A stretch of DNA of 44,693 nt from a virus, in IMG/VR virus record IMGVR_UViG_3300046694_000261, positions 1-44,693 of that record. One strand, 5' to 3'. A program made the translations under genes and the position numbers. Below, piece by piece: positions 12,570 to 20,310 of this stretch. Each line of letters opens with the position of its first letter. Positions within the stretch are counted from its first letter, which is position 1. Under the pieces are notes generated by a model. That model saw nothing but the letters and a program-made list of their open reading frames with translations, had not been told where the DNA came from and did not search any database.

Positions 12570-12749
12570 TCAGGCTGCAAGGATTTCATTGATCCTCTTC
12601 ATGCCCGCCTCAGCGTCGGTGCGGGTGTCATAATGCCGCTCGTAAAGGCTCCACACCGTCTTGTCGGCAATGAGGGCCGAGAACAGAACGTTGCTGTTCG
12701 TCAAACGATCAATGCACCACGAACCGTCCATGAATTGAAAAACGTACAT
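12570..12749 (-). CDS. Small hypothetical protein (59 aa)
   Basis: Starts MYVFQFMDGSWCIDRLTNSN at 12749 with GGGAGGCGACG before the ATG. It looks like strand-strand-helix (VLFSALIADKTVWSLYERHY, then DTRTDAEAGMKRINEIL), comparable in plan to its two neighbours. The final helix with spaced Ala/Lys is typical of tiny early phage proteins. No function known. Confidence 0.55.
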   Translation of the reverse strand: MYVFQFMDGSWCIDRLTNSNVLFSALIADKTVWSLYERHYDTRTDAEAGMKRINEILAA

Positions 12750-12760
12750 CGTCGCCTCCC

Positions 12761-12958
12761 TCACGCTGCAACGTGCCAGACAGAGCGGGCGAACGCATAA
12801 GCCTGCTCCTGGGTGTGCGAGCCGTTCTCGACGCTCTGCAGGTCAACCGTGCGCTTGCCATAATGCTTGACGAGATAGGCAACGCCTTCCGAAGCATACG
12901 AACCATTCGGCTTGCGGGTGAAGATGATGGTCGAGCCATCAGCAGGGATATTGGTCAT
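12761..12958 (-). CDS. Small hypothetical protein, first gene of the minus-strand DpdA operon (65 aa)
   Basis: Starts MTNIPADGSTIIFTRKPNGS at 12958, eight bases after AGGA. Again a strand-strand-helix pattern (YASEGVAYLVKHYGKRTVDL, then HTQEQAYAFARSVWHVAA). A promoter with TTGACG and TTGTAT at 17-base spacing lies about 80 bases upstream. Function unknown. Confidence 0.6.
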   Translation of the reverse strand: MTNIPADGSTIIFTRKPNGSYASEGVAYLVKHYGKRTVDLQSVENGSHTQEQAYAFARSVWHVAA

Positions 12959-13012
12959 GGGGATCATCCTATTTCTGTGAGTGGATAGAGCCGGCTGGCA
13001 ACCGGTAGCCAC

Positions 13013-13238
13013 ATACAAGCACATCCTCCCATCACCGTCAATCCGTAATCGGCGGTTACTGTAAGCAAATTGGCGATTTAGTGACATTAACCGCCACGAA
13101 TCAATCGCGCACATCCGGCAAACCGTGCTGATATTAGGATACGCTGATGTGTCTCTCTGGCGGTTAATGTAAGTAAACAGCCGTTTTAGTGACAGTTACC
13201 ATCAGTGCTTTGACAGCCATTTCCCCGACCTGTTACCG
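13013..13238. promoter_or_regulatory. Divergent control region: two promoters and two pseudo-palindromic sites
   Basis: This gene-free stretch (12959-13310) holds a symmetric arrangement. A leftward promoter (TTGACG 13041-13036, 17 bases, TTGTAT 13018-13013) serves the DpdA operon. A rightward TTGACA at 13210-13215 with a weak -10 near 13231-13238 serves the terminase operon. Nine bases upstream of each -35 begins a related site: 13051-13095 (GGCGGTTACTGT ... GACATTAACCGCC) and 13159-13200 (GGCGGTTAATGT ... GACAGTTACC). Each is an imperfect inverted repeat with arms near GGTTAMTGT, and the two are direct repeats of each other. Upstream placement suggests an activator. An origin with iterons is an alternative. 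Confidence 0.55.
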
Positions 13239-13310
13239 CTTCGCGCGCACACTCTTTCTTCAATTCATCTCCGCCGTAACGAGAGATCGCATCGAGGCAC
13301 AGGACAAGCG

Positions 13311-13850
13311 ATGGTCATGCCTTCCAAGCAGTCAGTCACCGCATATGGCGCTGAAGCACAAAAAGCCGCTGCTCTCATCAAGAAAGAAAAAAAAGCGATC
13401 CGCGCCACGCCCAGACAGCGCACTGCGATCAACGCAATGGTGTTCGAGGGCTTAAAACGAGCCGACGCCGCGAAACAAGCCGGAATAACGGACAACGCAC
13501 TTCGCATCGCTCTCTCCAAGCCACACGTTCTCGCTTACTTGAACCAGCAGCAAGAGATGTTGCGAACGAGCCTTCGCCCCCGTGCCTTGCACAAGATGGG
13601 TGAATTGCTCGATGCACAGGCCGAGCGCATCCAGTTCGAAGCGGCTAAGTATCTGGATGGTATGGACAGACCGAGCCATGCTGTCGGTGCGACGGTGAAT
13701 GTGCAGGTCAACAGCAGCGTGACCGTGACGCCTGGCTATGTGATCCGCATCGATCGGAGCAAGGACAGACGCGGCCCACAGATAGAGCATCTGGACGTCG
13801 ATGACGCTATCCCATTGAGTGCATTGGATGATGTTCCCGATGACGATTGA
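13311..13850 (+). CDS. Small terminase subunit-like protein
   Basis: 179 residues from ATG 13311, AGGA seven bases upstream. Residues ~40-80 (AINAMVFEGLKRADAAKQAG, then ITDNALRIALSKPHVLAYLN) carry the helix-turn-helix found in small terminase subunits, with a helical oligomerisation region (LHKMGELLDAQAERIQFEAA) and a C-terminal tail ending in acidic residues (LSALDDVPDDD). It should recognise the packaging site and feed DNA to the large subunit, whose gene follows after two small genes. First gene of the late operon. Confidence 0.75.
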   Translation: MVMPSKQSVTAYGAEAQKAAALIKKEKKAIRATPRQRTAINAMVFEGLKRADAAKQAGITDNALRIALSKPHVLAYLNQQQEMLRTSLRPRALHKMGELLDAQAERIQFEAAKYLDGMDRPSHAVGATVNVQVNSSVTVTPGYVIRIDRSKDRRGPQIEHLDVDDAIPLSALDDVPDDD

Positions 13851-14008
13851 GGAACGCGGCCCCGTACCCCCTTTGTTCACTGGAAATCGCCCGCAGGAGG
13901 GGTGGGGGGGGAAATTCGGGCGCGGAGTTTCCAGTCCACCCTCACCCACACGATTTCCCATTCCAGAAGTTGAGCTCTGGAATTTTTTCATCTTCAGGAG
14001 ATTGAGCG

Positions 14009-14116
14009 ATGGAGCCATGGATCGGTTGGAAGTTCTGGCGGTGCCGCATCGGTCGGATTGTTTTGAAGCCAGGGGTAAAGCTCGTTTGCGAGCATGAATG
14101 TGGGAACTTCTTCTGA
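14009..14116 (+). CDS. Possible small gene before terL (35 aa)
   Basis: ATG 14009 follows CAGGAGATTGAGCG and the frame ends in a TGA that overlaps the ATG of the next gene. The product is Trp/Cys-rich (MEPWIGWKFWRCRIGRIVLK, then LVCEHECGNFF) with three cysteines and one histidine that could bind zinc. Supported only by the good ribosome binding site and coupled overlap. The ~158 bases before it (13851-14008) hold inverted repeats such as CTGGAAA/TTTCCAG but no gene that I can support. Confidence 0.4.
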   Translation: MEPWIGWKFWRCRIGRIVLKPGVKLVCEHECGNFF

Positions 14117-14349
14117 TGACGATCATCGACCTCGCCTCCGAACGAGAGAAGCGCGATGGCCCTGATCCGTCGTTTGTGACGACGGATGAGCATGGCCAGA
14201 AGATGTTTGCGTTTCGGGCTGAATACAGGATCGACGGCTCGACCTTCGGCATTCACTTCTTCGCGTACGATTTCGGCGATGCGGAGCGGCGGATTTCGGC
14301 GATGCGGAGCGGGTTGGTGCTTCGTGGTCAGGTCTATTGCGAGGTATGA
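14116..14349 (+). CDS. Small conserved hypothetical next to terL (77 aa)
   Basis: Starts MTIIDLASEREKRDGPDPSF at 14116. The body FAFRAEYRIDGSTFGIHFFA and DFGDAERRISAMRSGLVLRG is the pattern of a small alpha/beta phage protein in which FEYxxDGSxxxxxxxAYDFxDAExRxxAMR is conserved. I know it from rhizobial prophages in front of terL. Function unknown; coupled to both neighbours. Confidence 0.6.
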   Translation: MTIIDLASEREKRDGPDPSFVTTDEHGQKMFAFRAEYRIDGSTFGIHFFAYDFGDAERRISAMRSGLVLRGQVYCEV

Positions 14350-14351
14350 CC

Positions 14352-15953
14352 ATGCTTGAGGTAATCGAACCGGATCGGCCGCCGGTACTGCCCACGATCG
14401 AGCTCGATGCGTCCGGCCGCAAGATCTATGATCCCGACGGCGCTGTGCTCATGGATTTCCTTGAGTGCAGGAAGCACGTTTCGATTATCCGCGGCTCGAT
14501 TGGGTCCGGCACGTCGACGGCCTGCATCATGAAGATGTGGTCGATCTCGTGTGAGCAGCGGCCGAACGGCGATGGCGTCAGGAAGACGCGCTGGGCGGTC
14601 TGCCGCAACACGTTCCCCGATCTGAAGAACACGACGGTCAAGACCTGGCTCGACTGGTTTCCGGAGGACATCTATGGTCGGTTCTATTGGGATCGGCCTT
14701 TTCGTCATGTGATCCGCCTCGGCGATATCGAGATGGAAATCATCTTTCTCGCGCTCGACAGCGAAGACGATATCCGCAAGCTGCGATCGTTCGAGTTCAC
14801 CGGGATCTGGTTCAACGAGCTGGAATTCATCGACAAGGCGATCTTGGACGAGGCCGAGTCGAGAACGGGCCGTTATCCGGCGGTGAAGGATGGCGGGGCG
14901 TCATGGGATGGCGTCATAGCTGACATGAACGCGCCGCGCGAGGATCACTTCATCCCGCTGATGATGGGCGAGGTTCCACTTCCGGAAGACTGGACAGAAG
15001 AGGAAAGACTTTCGTTCCAGAAGCCCGACACATGGGCTTACCATGTGCAGCCGCCGGCGATGTTGGAGATCAAGGACGCCGCCGGCATGCTGACCGGCTA
15101 TCGGATGAACCCGCTTGCCGAAAACACCAAATGGCTGAAGCCCGGCTATTACGCGGAAAAGATCAAGGGCAAGACGAAGCAGTGGATCGATAGCCGCGTC
15201 TTGAACAAGATCACGGTGTTCGTCGATGGCAAGCCGGTGTGGGGGCAGTTCAACGCCGACAGCCACGTTTCGAAGCTGGCGCTCGAGCCCATACCGGGCT
15301 GGCCGGTTTATGTCGGGCTCGACTTCGGGCGAAATCCGGCGTGCGTCGTCGGGCAGCTCGTGAACAATCGCTGGCGGATCTTCGCCGAGATCGCGGGCCG
15401 CGGCGTTGGCGCATCGATCTTTGCGCCATTGGTCAAGCAGCTCCTCGATCGGCGTCTCGGTGATTGGCATCTCGGCGGCCGTGGCGATCGCGGCGACGGA
15501 TACAGCGTCGAGTTCTTCGGCGATCCGAAGGGTGACGACGGAACGCAGGCGGACGAGACGACGGCATACGACATTTTCGCGTCGTTCGGCATGACGGTCC
15601 GCGCGGCACCGGTGAAGAACAATCACATTCAGACGCGCATCGAGGCCGTCGAATACGCCATGATCACGATGGTCAACGGCGCGCCGCGGTTCTTGGTGTG
15701 CGGCGTCAACTGCCGAACGCTGAAGGTGGCGTGCGAGGGCGGCTATCACTTCAGGCGCATCAAGGGTACGTCGCGGCATGAGGAAACGCCCTTCAAGGAT
15801 AGGTATTCCGATATCGCTGACGCCACGCAATACATGGTGCTCGGCGCTGGCGAAGGCCGGGCGGCTATAGGCCGATCGCGCGGCTCTTCCGGTAGCGGCC
15901 AGCCGGTGAACATCAACTTCAGACCAAAATCGAGGCGGCGCGGTGGATTCTAG
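14352..15953 (+). CDS. terL: Terminase large subunit
   Basis: 533 residues from ATG 14352 (GAGG seven bases before it; an ATG at 14346 is too close). The ATPase domain shows a Walker A variant RGSIGSGTST at residues ~50-60, motif LALDSEDDIRKLRS, and a Walker B-type FTGIWFNELEF. The C-terminal nuclease domain begins VYVGLDFGRNPACVVGQLVN with the first metal-binding Asp and ends with DRYSDIADATQYMVLG, the usual last acidic cluster. It pumps DNA into the procapsid and cuts it. The C-terminus is basic (FRPKSRRRGGF). Confidence 0.92.
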   Translation: MLEVIEPDRPPVLPTIELDASGRKIYDPDGAVLMDFLECRKHVSIIRGSIGSGTSTACIMKMWSISCEQRPNGDGVRKTRWAVCRNTFPDLKNTTVKTWLDWFPEDIYGRFYWDRPFRHVIRLGDIEMEIIFLALDSEDDIRKLRSFEFTGIWFNELEFIDKAILDEAESRTGRYPAVKDGGASWDGVIADMNAPREDHFIPLMMGEVPLPEDWTEEERLSFQKPDTWAYHVQPPAMLEIKDAAGMLTGYRMNPLAENTKWLKPGYYAEKIKGKTKQWIDSRVLNKITVFVDGKPVWGQFNADSHVSKLALEPIPGWPVYVGLDFGRNPACVVGQLVNNRWRIFAEIAGRGVGASIFAPLVKQLLDRRLGDWHLGGRGDRGDGYSVEFFGDPKGDDGTQADETTAYDIFASFGMTVRAAPVKNNHIQTRIEAVEYAMITMVNGAPRFLVCGVNCRTLKVACEGGYHFRRIKGTSRHEETPFKDRYSDIADATQYMVLGAGEGRAAIGRSRGSSGSGQPVNINFRPKSRRRGGF

Positions 15954-16452
15954 CGAGATCGGAAATTATGGCTCCGAGTGGGATTACGATCTGGCAACGT
16001 GCGAGCCGGCAGAATGGTTTGTCGTTTTCCATCGAGACAGCGATCGATGGTGGGTCCGGCGGCTCGTGCCAGGGCGATACAAGCATGTCTCAGCGTTTGG
16101 GATGGCGCCCAACACGAGGACATGGACTTTCTTCAGCTTTCTGACTGGCCGACAGCGCATCATCACTGTGAGCGATCAGCAGGCCGATCGCCTTCTTGCT
16201 TTCTATAGCAATGCGGGGTGCGTGGTCAGAATGCCGGCGCCTGATCCCCACGATACCAAATTCCGGCCTAAAGCAGTCTTCAACTGCGTTTCGGCGGTGG
16301 CACATCTCCTCGGCCTCGGCGGCTGTGCTTTGCGGCCGGATGCCTTTCTTCGGCAATGTCTGCGCAACGGTGGATCGATCGTGGTGGATGACAAGCATGA
16401 AAGCCCAAGAGAGCGACGAGATGAAGCGCCAGGAGCGCCAGTCCGAACTTGA
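15943..16452 (+). CDS. Packaging-cluster protein, possible circularly permuted NlpC/P60-like hydrolase
   Basis: 169 residues from GTG 15943 with GAGG upstream, overlapping terL by 11 bases. Pattern: EWFVVFHRDSDRWWVRRLVP, GRYKHVSAFGMAPNTRTWTF and, later, FNCVSAVAHLLGLGGCALRP. A His in a HVSAF strand before a Cys at a NCVxxV helix start is the order of catalytic residues in permuted papain-like proteins (LRAT/YiiX type). This family regularly sits between terL and the portal in podoviruses. Whether it is an active enzyme is not known; both candidate residues are present. Confidence 0.55.
   Translation: MDSSEIGNYGSEWDYDLATCEPAEWFVVFHRDSDRWWVRRLVPGRYKHVSAFGMAPNTRTWTFFSFLTGRQRIITVSDQQADRLLAFYSNAGCVVRMPAPDPHDTKFRPKAVFNCVSAVAHLLGLGGCALRPDAFLRQCLRNGGSIVVDDKHESPRERRDEAPGAPVRT
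16324..16358 (+). promoter_or_regulatory. Copy of the late-promoter motif inside a gene (weak)
   Basis: TGTGCTTTGC at 16324-16333 equals the upstream element of the three intergenic late promoters, and it is followed at the same spacing by GCAATG, a poor -10. It lies within coding sequence (codons for CAL). It may serve the portal gene or be chance. Confidence 0.2.
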
Positions 16453-16549
16453 GAACATCAATACGATTCGTGACCAGATCGCCGACAAGACAAATCAGTC
16501 TGTCCGAATCTACGGCGCCCGGCAGTCACTTGCCGGCGCGACCTCGTGA
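16394..16549 (+). CDS. Small helical protein before the portal gene (51 aa)
   Basis: The frame from ATG 16394 (or 16418) gives MKAQESDEMKRQERQSELEN and IRDQIADKTNQSVRIYGARQ, a strongly charged helix. It overlaps the end of the previous gene and ends just before the portal start, a compact spacing that suggests translation. Small helical proteins are common here but I cannot name it. Confidence 0.45.
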   Translation, partial: SMKAQESDEMKRQERQSELENINTIRDQIADKTNQSVRIYGARQSLAGATS

Positions 16550-16560
16550 GGGGTTGGATA

Positions 16561-18162
16561 TTGGCAGATACCAGCAAGACTTCTGAGGCGAAAATCCAGG
16601 ATTATTCGGAAGACGCATGTCAGCGCCTCGCCGACGCTCGGACGCAAAAATCCGTTGTGCTACCAGATTTGCAGGAAGCCTACTTCTTCACCCGCCCACG
16701 TCTTTCGAGGCAAATGTCTTCGAGTAGCAAGCCGTCAGCGATATTGACTCGCGATGTCGATGAGCTCGCCACCGGCCTCGGCTCGGAAGTTTCGGAAGAC
16801 TTCGCCACGGAAGTGATAGCGGCCTTTTTCCCGCTCGGTCAGCGTTGGGTCGTGTCGTCTGCTGAGGCATCTCGCGTCGACGGCGCCGATGACGACGACA
16901 TCGATGGGCTGCAAGACGACATCGAAAATTATGACAAGACCGTCTTCGCCGCTATCAACGGTTCCAACTTCACATCCGAGATTTCCGGGGCTCTTGATCC
17001 AGATGCAGCGATCGGCACAATAGGGCTGTGGACCGCAGCGCCAGGCGCCGGCCGGCCATACAAGGTCGAGCATGTCCCTCTTCAGGAGCTGGAAATCAAC
17101 GTCGATCCCGACGGCAATGTCGGAGATCGTTTCCGCGTCCGGTTTGTGAAATATCGAAATCTTCGCTCGTTGATTGGCCGGGAAGTCGAATTGCCGAATA
17201 CCATCGAGCGCAAGATCAAAGACCGGCCGAATGGCATGGCTGAGGTTTGTTGGTGCTTTTGGCGTGATTGGACCGTCCCTGAAGATGATGTGTATGTGCA
17301 TGTCCTTCTCGTCGACAAGAAGCAGGTTTATTTCAGCCACCTGGTCGGCGAAGGATGCTTGCCTTTGCTCGTCTTCCGGTTCTCGCCCGATAAACTGCAT
17401 GCTTGGGGAAATGGGCCTGCGATCAAGTCTCTGCAGGAATTTCGCGTTCTGGATACAATAACGGCCACAACACAAGACGCCTGCGAAGTCGCGCTGAACC
17501 CGCCAATCTGGTACCCGGATGACGGTGTCGTTAACTTCGATAGCGGCCTTGAGCCCGGCCGCGCCTACGCAAAGAGGCCGGGAGGCAATAGCGGCGACTT
17601 CGGTTCGCTTGCCTTCATGGGCAGCCCGGACATCGGATTCTATACCGCGACCGATCTTGAGCGCCGGGTGAAGCGCAAGTTCTTCGCCGACTATCCGGAG
17701 CAGAAAGGCGACACTCCTCCGACCGCGACACAGTGGACGGACGAGATGGTACGGGCGCAGCGCCGTATCGGAACGCCGGGCGCTAAGTTCTGGCGTGAAG
17801 GCCCATACGAGATTTATCGCCGTTTCGAATATCTGCTGGATAAAGACAGCAAGATCGAAAAGGTGAAGTTCAACGGCAAGGCGCTGACCTTGACGCCGAA
17901 CAACCCAGCGACACAGGCGCAGGATAACCAGAAACTGCAAGTGGCATCGCAGCTTCTCGGCCTGTTCAAGAGCTTCTTCCCGCAGACATCGCAAGCCTCG
18001 ATCGACGAGATGAAGACGATGGACAACATCAAGAAGCTGGTGAAGGACCAAGTCATCGTGCTTCGTTCCGAGGCCGAGGCGAAGACGCTTGTACAGCAGG
18101 TGCTCGGCGCCGTGCAGCAATCATCAGGAGGCGATAGTGCGCAAACACCCCCGGCTCAATGA
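16561..18162 (+). CDS. Portal protein, T7 gp8-like head-tail connector
   Basis: 533 residues from TTG 16561, which has GAGGGG seven bases upstream; the GTG at 16546 lacks a site. The order of conserved stretches is that of the podoviral head-to-tail connector family (PF12236): LQEAYFFTRP near the start, WTAAPGAGRPYKVEHVPLQE, FRFSPDKLHAWGNGPAIKSL, EFRVLDTITATTQDACEVAL, PPIWYPDDG, then the crown region rich in Gln. It forms the dodecameric gate for DNA and the dock for terminase and tail adaptor. It overlaps the next gene by 26 bases. Confidence 0.88.
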   Translation: MADTSKTSEAKIQDYSEDACQRLADARTQKSVVLPDLQEAYFFTRPRLSRQMSSSSKPSAILTRDVDELATGLGSEVSEDFATEVIAAFFPLGQRWVVSSAEASRVDGADDDDIDGLQDDIENYDKTVFAAINGSNFTSEISGALDPDAAIGTIGLWTAAPGAGRPYKVEHVPLQELEINVDPDGNVGDRFRVRFVKYRNLRSLIGREVELPNTIERKIKDRPNGMAEVCWCFWRDWTVPEDDVYVHVLLVDKKQVYFSHLVGEGCLPLLVFRFSPDKLHAWGNGPAIKSLQEFRVLDTITATTQDACEVALNPPIWYPDDGVVNFDSGLEPGRAYAKRPGGNSGDFGSLAFMGSPDIGFYTATDLERRVKRKFFADYPEQKGDTPPTATQWTDEMVRAQRRIGTPGAKFWREGPYEIYRRFEYLLDKDSKIEKVKFNGKALTLTPNNPATQAQDNQKLQVASQLLGLFKSFFPQTSQASIDEMKTMDNIKKLVKDQVIVLRSEAEAKTLVQQVLGAVQQSSGGDSAQTPPAQ

Positions 18163-18439
18163 TGATGTCGTTCGTCAGTCAGTTCGATGGATTCTGCGGC
18201 AGCGAGAGGCCGCATCTTTCCTCGCCGCTCTCCAAGGAATCCTAGAGGAAATCGGGCCATCCGATACCTGTGCTTTGCACGCTCATAACGAGCGCCGCAA
18301 ATTCGCATCAGATTTGATTTCGATGCGAGAAGAGGATGCGGATAGCGATGGATCCGGCAAAGTCGATGATGGCAGAAAAACTGCACAACCAGCAGACAAG
18401 CTCCGCAAAAGCCGCCGACACGGTCCGGCTAGCTGGTAG
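18137..18439 (+). CDS. Bbp19-like small head protein (100 aa)
   Basis: GTG start at 18137 after AGGAGG. The body VVRQSVRWILRQREAASFLA, ALQGILEEIGPSDTC and HNERRKFASDLISMREED fits the Bbp19-like family (a helix ending in a LL-rich stretch, then an xxExRRxxAxxLxxMxxE helix), present between portal and scaffold in BPP-1-like podoviruses. The basic C-terminal tail overlaps the scaffold gene by 92 bases in another frame. Role in head assembly is likely but undefined. Confidence 0.6.
   Translation: MRKHPRLNDDVVRQSVRWILRQREAASFLAALQGILEEIGPSDTCALHAHNERRKFASDLISMREEDADSDGSGKVDDGRKTAQPADKLRKSRRHGPASW
18269..18303 (+). promoter_or_regulatory. Possible late promoter ahead of scaffold and capsid genes
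   Basis: CCTGTGCTTTGC at 18267-18278 repeats the element of the intergenic late promoters, including the CC shared with two of them. CAAATT at 18298-18303 lies at the -10 spacing and resembles CACATT of the 21.2-kb promoter. It is inside the Bbp19-like gene, upstream of the scaffold start. Confidence 0.3.
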
Positions 18440-19274
18440 TGTTGCGTGGGTCGCGTCGGGTCGAGGCCCGCGGATCTGCTTTGCTCCCGAAGGTCTGGCG
18501 AGCGTTACCGCTCCCGCCCCAGCAGCGCCTGATATTCCTCCCGCACCGCCGCCTGTACCTGGCGGTAACCCTCCTCCGCCAGCTCCTGGCGAAAATCCGC
18601 CGCCACCGGTAAGTGCTGATCCACCGCCTGCAAAGCTGGAGCGTCCTGACTGGTTGCCGGAATCCCTTTGGGATGGCGATAAGGGCTTCAAGAAGCAGGA
18701 CTTCGACGATCTCGTCGCCTTCAAGGCTGAACGGATTTCCGCTGATGCTTCCCGGCCGGAAAGCGCTGATGCGTATGAGGTGAAACTGCCGGAGACCTTC
18801 AAGCTGCCGGATCATATCCAGCTTGAGGATGGTCAGCAGATCGTCAATCCCGATGACCCCCGCATCGTCGAACTTCGGAAGATCGCCCACGGCAAGGGCT
18901 GGTCGCAGCAGGACTTCCAAGATGTCCTCGCCCTCGGCGTGAGCATGGACATCGCCGCCGACGAACAGCGCGTGACTTCGTTGAAGGTAGAAGCGGACAA
19001 ACTCGGTAGTCGCTCGAAAGAGCGCATCGAGGCTGTCACGTCCTGGGTTGATGCCAAGCTTGGCAAGGAACTGGGGACAGAGCTCAAGGGCATGCTGTTC
19101 ACTGCGAAGCAGGTTCAAGCTTTCGAGCGGCTGATGTCGCTCTACAGGGGAGATGTGCCGGGTACGCCCGGCGCGGGTCGCGAGCAAGCTGACTCTTCAA
19201 AAATCGAAGGGTTTGAAAACATGAGCTTTCGGCAGCGGATGGCTGCGATCGAAGCTCGCAACGCCAGGACTTAA
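18348..19274 (+). CDS. Scaffolding / capsid assembly protein
   Basis: 308 residues from ATG 18348 (ATG 18336 is also possible). Residues ~55-95 are a proline-rich linker (PAPAAPDIPPAPPPVPGGNP), followed by WLPESLWDGDKGFKKQDFDD and a long helical region (QRVTSLKVEADKLGSRSKER, LKGMLFTAKQVQAFERLMSL). The C-terminal MSFRQRMAAIEARNART is a short basic helix of the sort that scaffolds use to bind capsid protein. Position directly before the major capsid gene and acidic, low-complexity composition support the call. It should be lost from the mature head. Confidence 0.75.
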   Translation: MDPAKSMMAEKLHNQQTSSAKAADTVRLAGSVAWVASGRGPRICFAPEGLASVTAPAPAAPDIPPAPPPVPGGNPPPPAPGENPPPPVSADPPPAKLERPDWLPESLWDGDKGFKKQDFDDLVAFKAERISADASRPESADAYEVKLPETFKLPDHIQLEDGQQIVNPDDPRIVELRKIAHGKGWSQQDFQDVLALGVSMDIAADEQRVTSLKVEADKLGSRSKERIEAVTSWVDAKLGKELGTELKGMLFTAKQVQAFERLMSLYRGDVPGTPGAGREQADSSKIEGFENMSFRQRMAAIEARNART

Positions 19275-19286
19275 GGAGAACAGTAA

Positions 19287-20267
19287 ATGCCCATCACGGC
19301 GATACCGTCCGCGATCAGCGCGCCGATCACCATGGCAGAGTACGCAAAGACGCTTCCCGAAACGTCTCGCGAACGCGTTTTCGTCGAAAACATGGCAAAG
19401 ACTTCGGACCTGCTGGCCGCTTTCCCAATGATGCCGGCTCAGAACGGCAAGAAGGAATTCATGGACATCGGCCGCCTCCCGGCTGTCGGCTTCCGTAACT
19501 TCAACGCTCAGGGCAACAAGGACACCGGTTCCTTCAACCTGCGCGAAGAGGACACCTTCCCGATCGACGAATTCGTCGAAGTCGACCGTGCCCTCGTCGA
19601 CCGCCTTGGCCCGGAGCACCGGATCAAGCAGCTTGAGCTGAAGAACATCGCTCTATCGCAGTTCGCCAGTCAGGTGATCGTGAAGGGCGACAATTCCGCT
19701 ACCGGCGCCAAGCAGCCGAACGGTATTCAGGTTCGTTGCAACACCCTGAGCACCAACCTCTTCAACAACTCCGCAGCTTCGGGCGGCGCAGCGCTTTCGC
19801 TCGCAAACCTCGACATCCTGTATTGGTCGGTCAACCGCCCGACACACTGGTTGTTCCCGCGCACGCTTATGCCATATCTCGATGCCGCCGCACGCAATAC
19901 CACGCTGACCGGCCAGTCGTTGGCATATGACAATGCTCCGGACGAGTTCGGTCGCCGTATCATGCGCTACAAGGGCCTGCCGATCCTGTTCGGTTATGAG
20001 CCGGACGATACACCGGATCTGCTCCCGATGACCGAAGTTGCTGCCGGCGGCGGTGCCGCCGTAACGGGCTCGATCTACTGCATCTCGCTCGGCGACGGCA
20101 AGTTCTACGGCATTGAGCAAACTCCGCTCGATGTCGGCGACTGGCAGCGCCAGATCGGCACGCCATTCGACGTTGCCGAAATCAAGTGGGACTGGGGTAT
20201 TGTTCGCGAGCATCCGCGCGCGTTCAGCCGCCTGACCTCCATCACCGCAGCGACGATCGTGACCTAA
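19287..20267 (+). CDS. Major capsid protein (HK97-fold)
   Basis: 326 residues, strong AAGGAGAACAG before ATG 19287. Motifs: ITMAEYAKTLPETSRERVFV, LRNFN-type strand VGFRNFNAQGNKDTGSFNLR, IDEFVEVDRALVDRLGPEHR (spine helix region), LDILYWSVNRPTHWLFPRTL, YKGLPILFGYEPDD and YCISLGDGKFYGIEQTPLDV (P-domain loop). Size and gene order agree with capsid proteins of BPP-1-like podoviruses. It follows the scaffold and precedes the Bbp16-like cement protein. Confidence 0.9.
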   Translation: MPITAIPSAISAPITMAEYAKTLPETSRERVFVENMAKTSDLLAAFPMMPAQNGKKEFMDIGRLPAVGFRNFNAQGNKDTGSFNLREEDTFPIDEFVEVDRALVDRLGPEHRIKQLELKNIALSQFASQVIVKGDNSATGAKQPNGIQVRCNTLSTNLFNNSAASGGAALSLANLDILYWSVNRPTHWLFPRTLMPYLDAAARNTTLTGQSLAYDNAPDEFGRRIMRYKGLPILFGYEPDDTPDLLPMTEVAAGGGAAVTGSIYCISLGDGKFYGIEQTPLDVGDWQRQIGTPFDVAEIKWDWGIVREHPRAFSRLTSITAATIVT

Positions 20268-20310
20268 GGGTCACGATCACCCGCTTGGCTGTCAACTAGG
20301 AACTGGACCA

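Noticed and set aside
16735-18120. 461-codon minus-strand ORF opposite the portal gene
   Set aside because: Long antisense frames are expected in this GC-rich codon usage; no motif, and the opposite strand is a clear portal gene. The same holds for 14901-15830, 24742-25836, 27531-28886 and 30623-31726.
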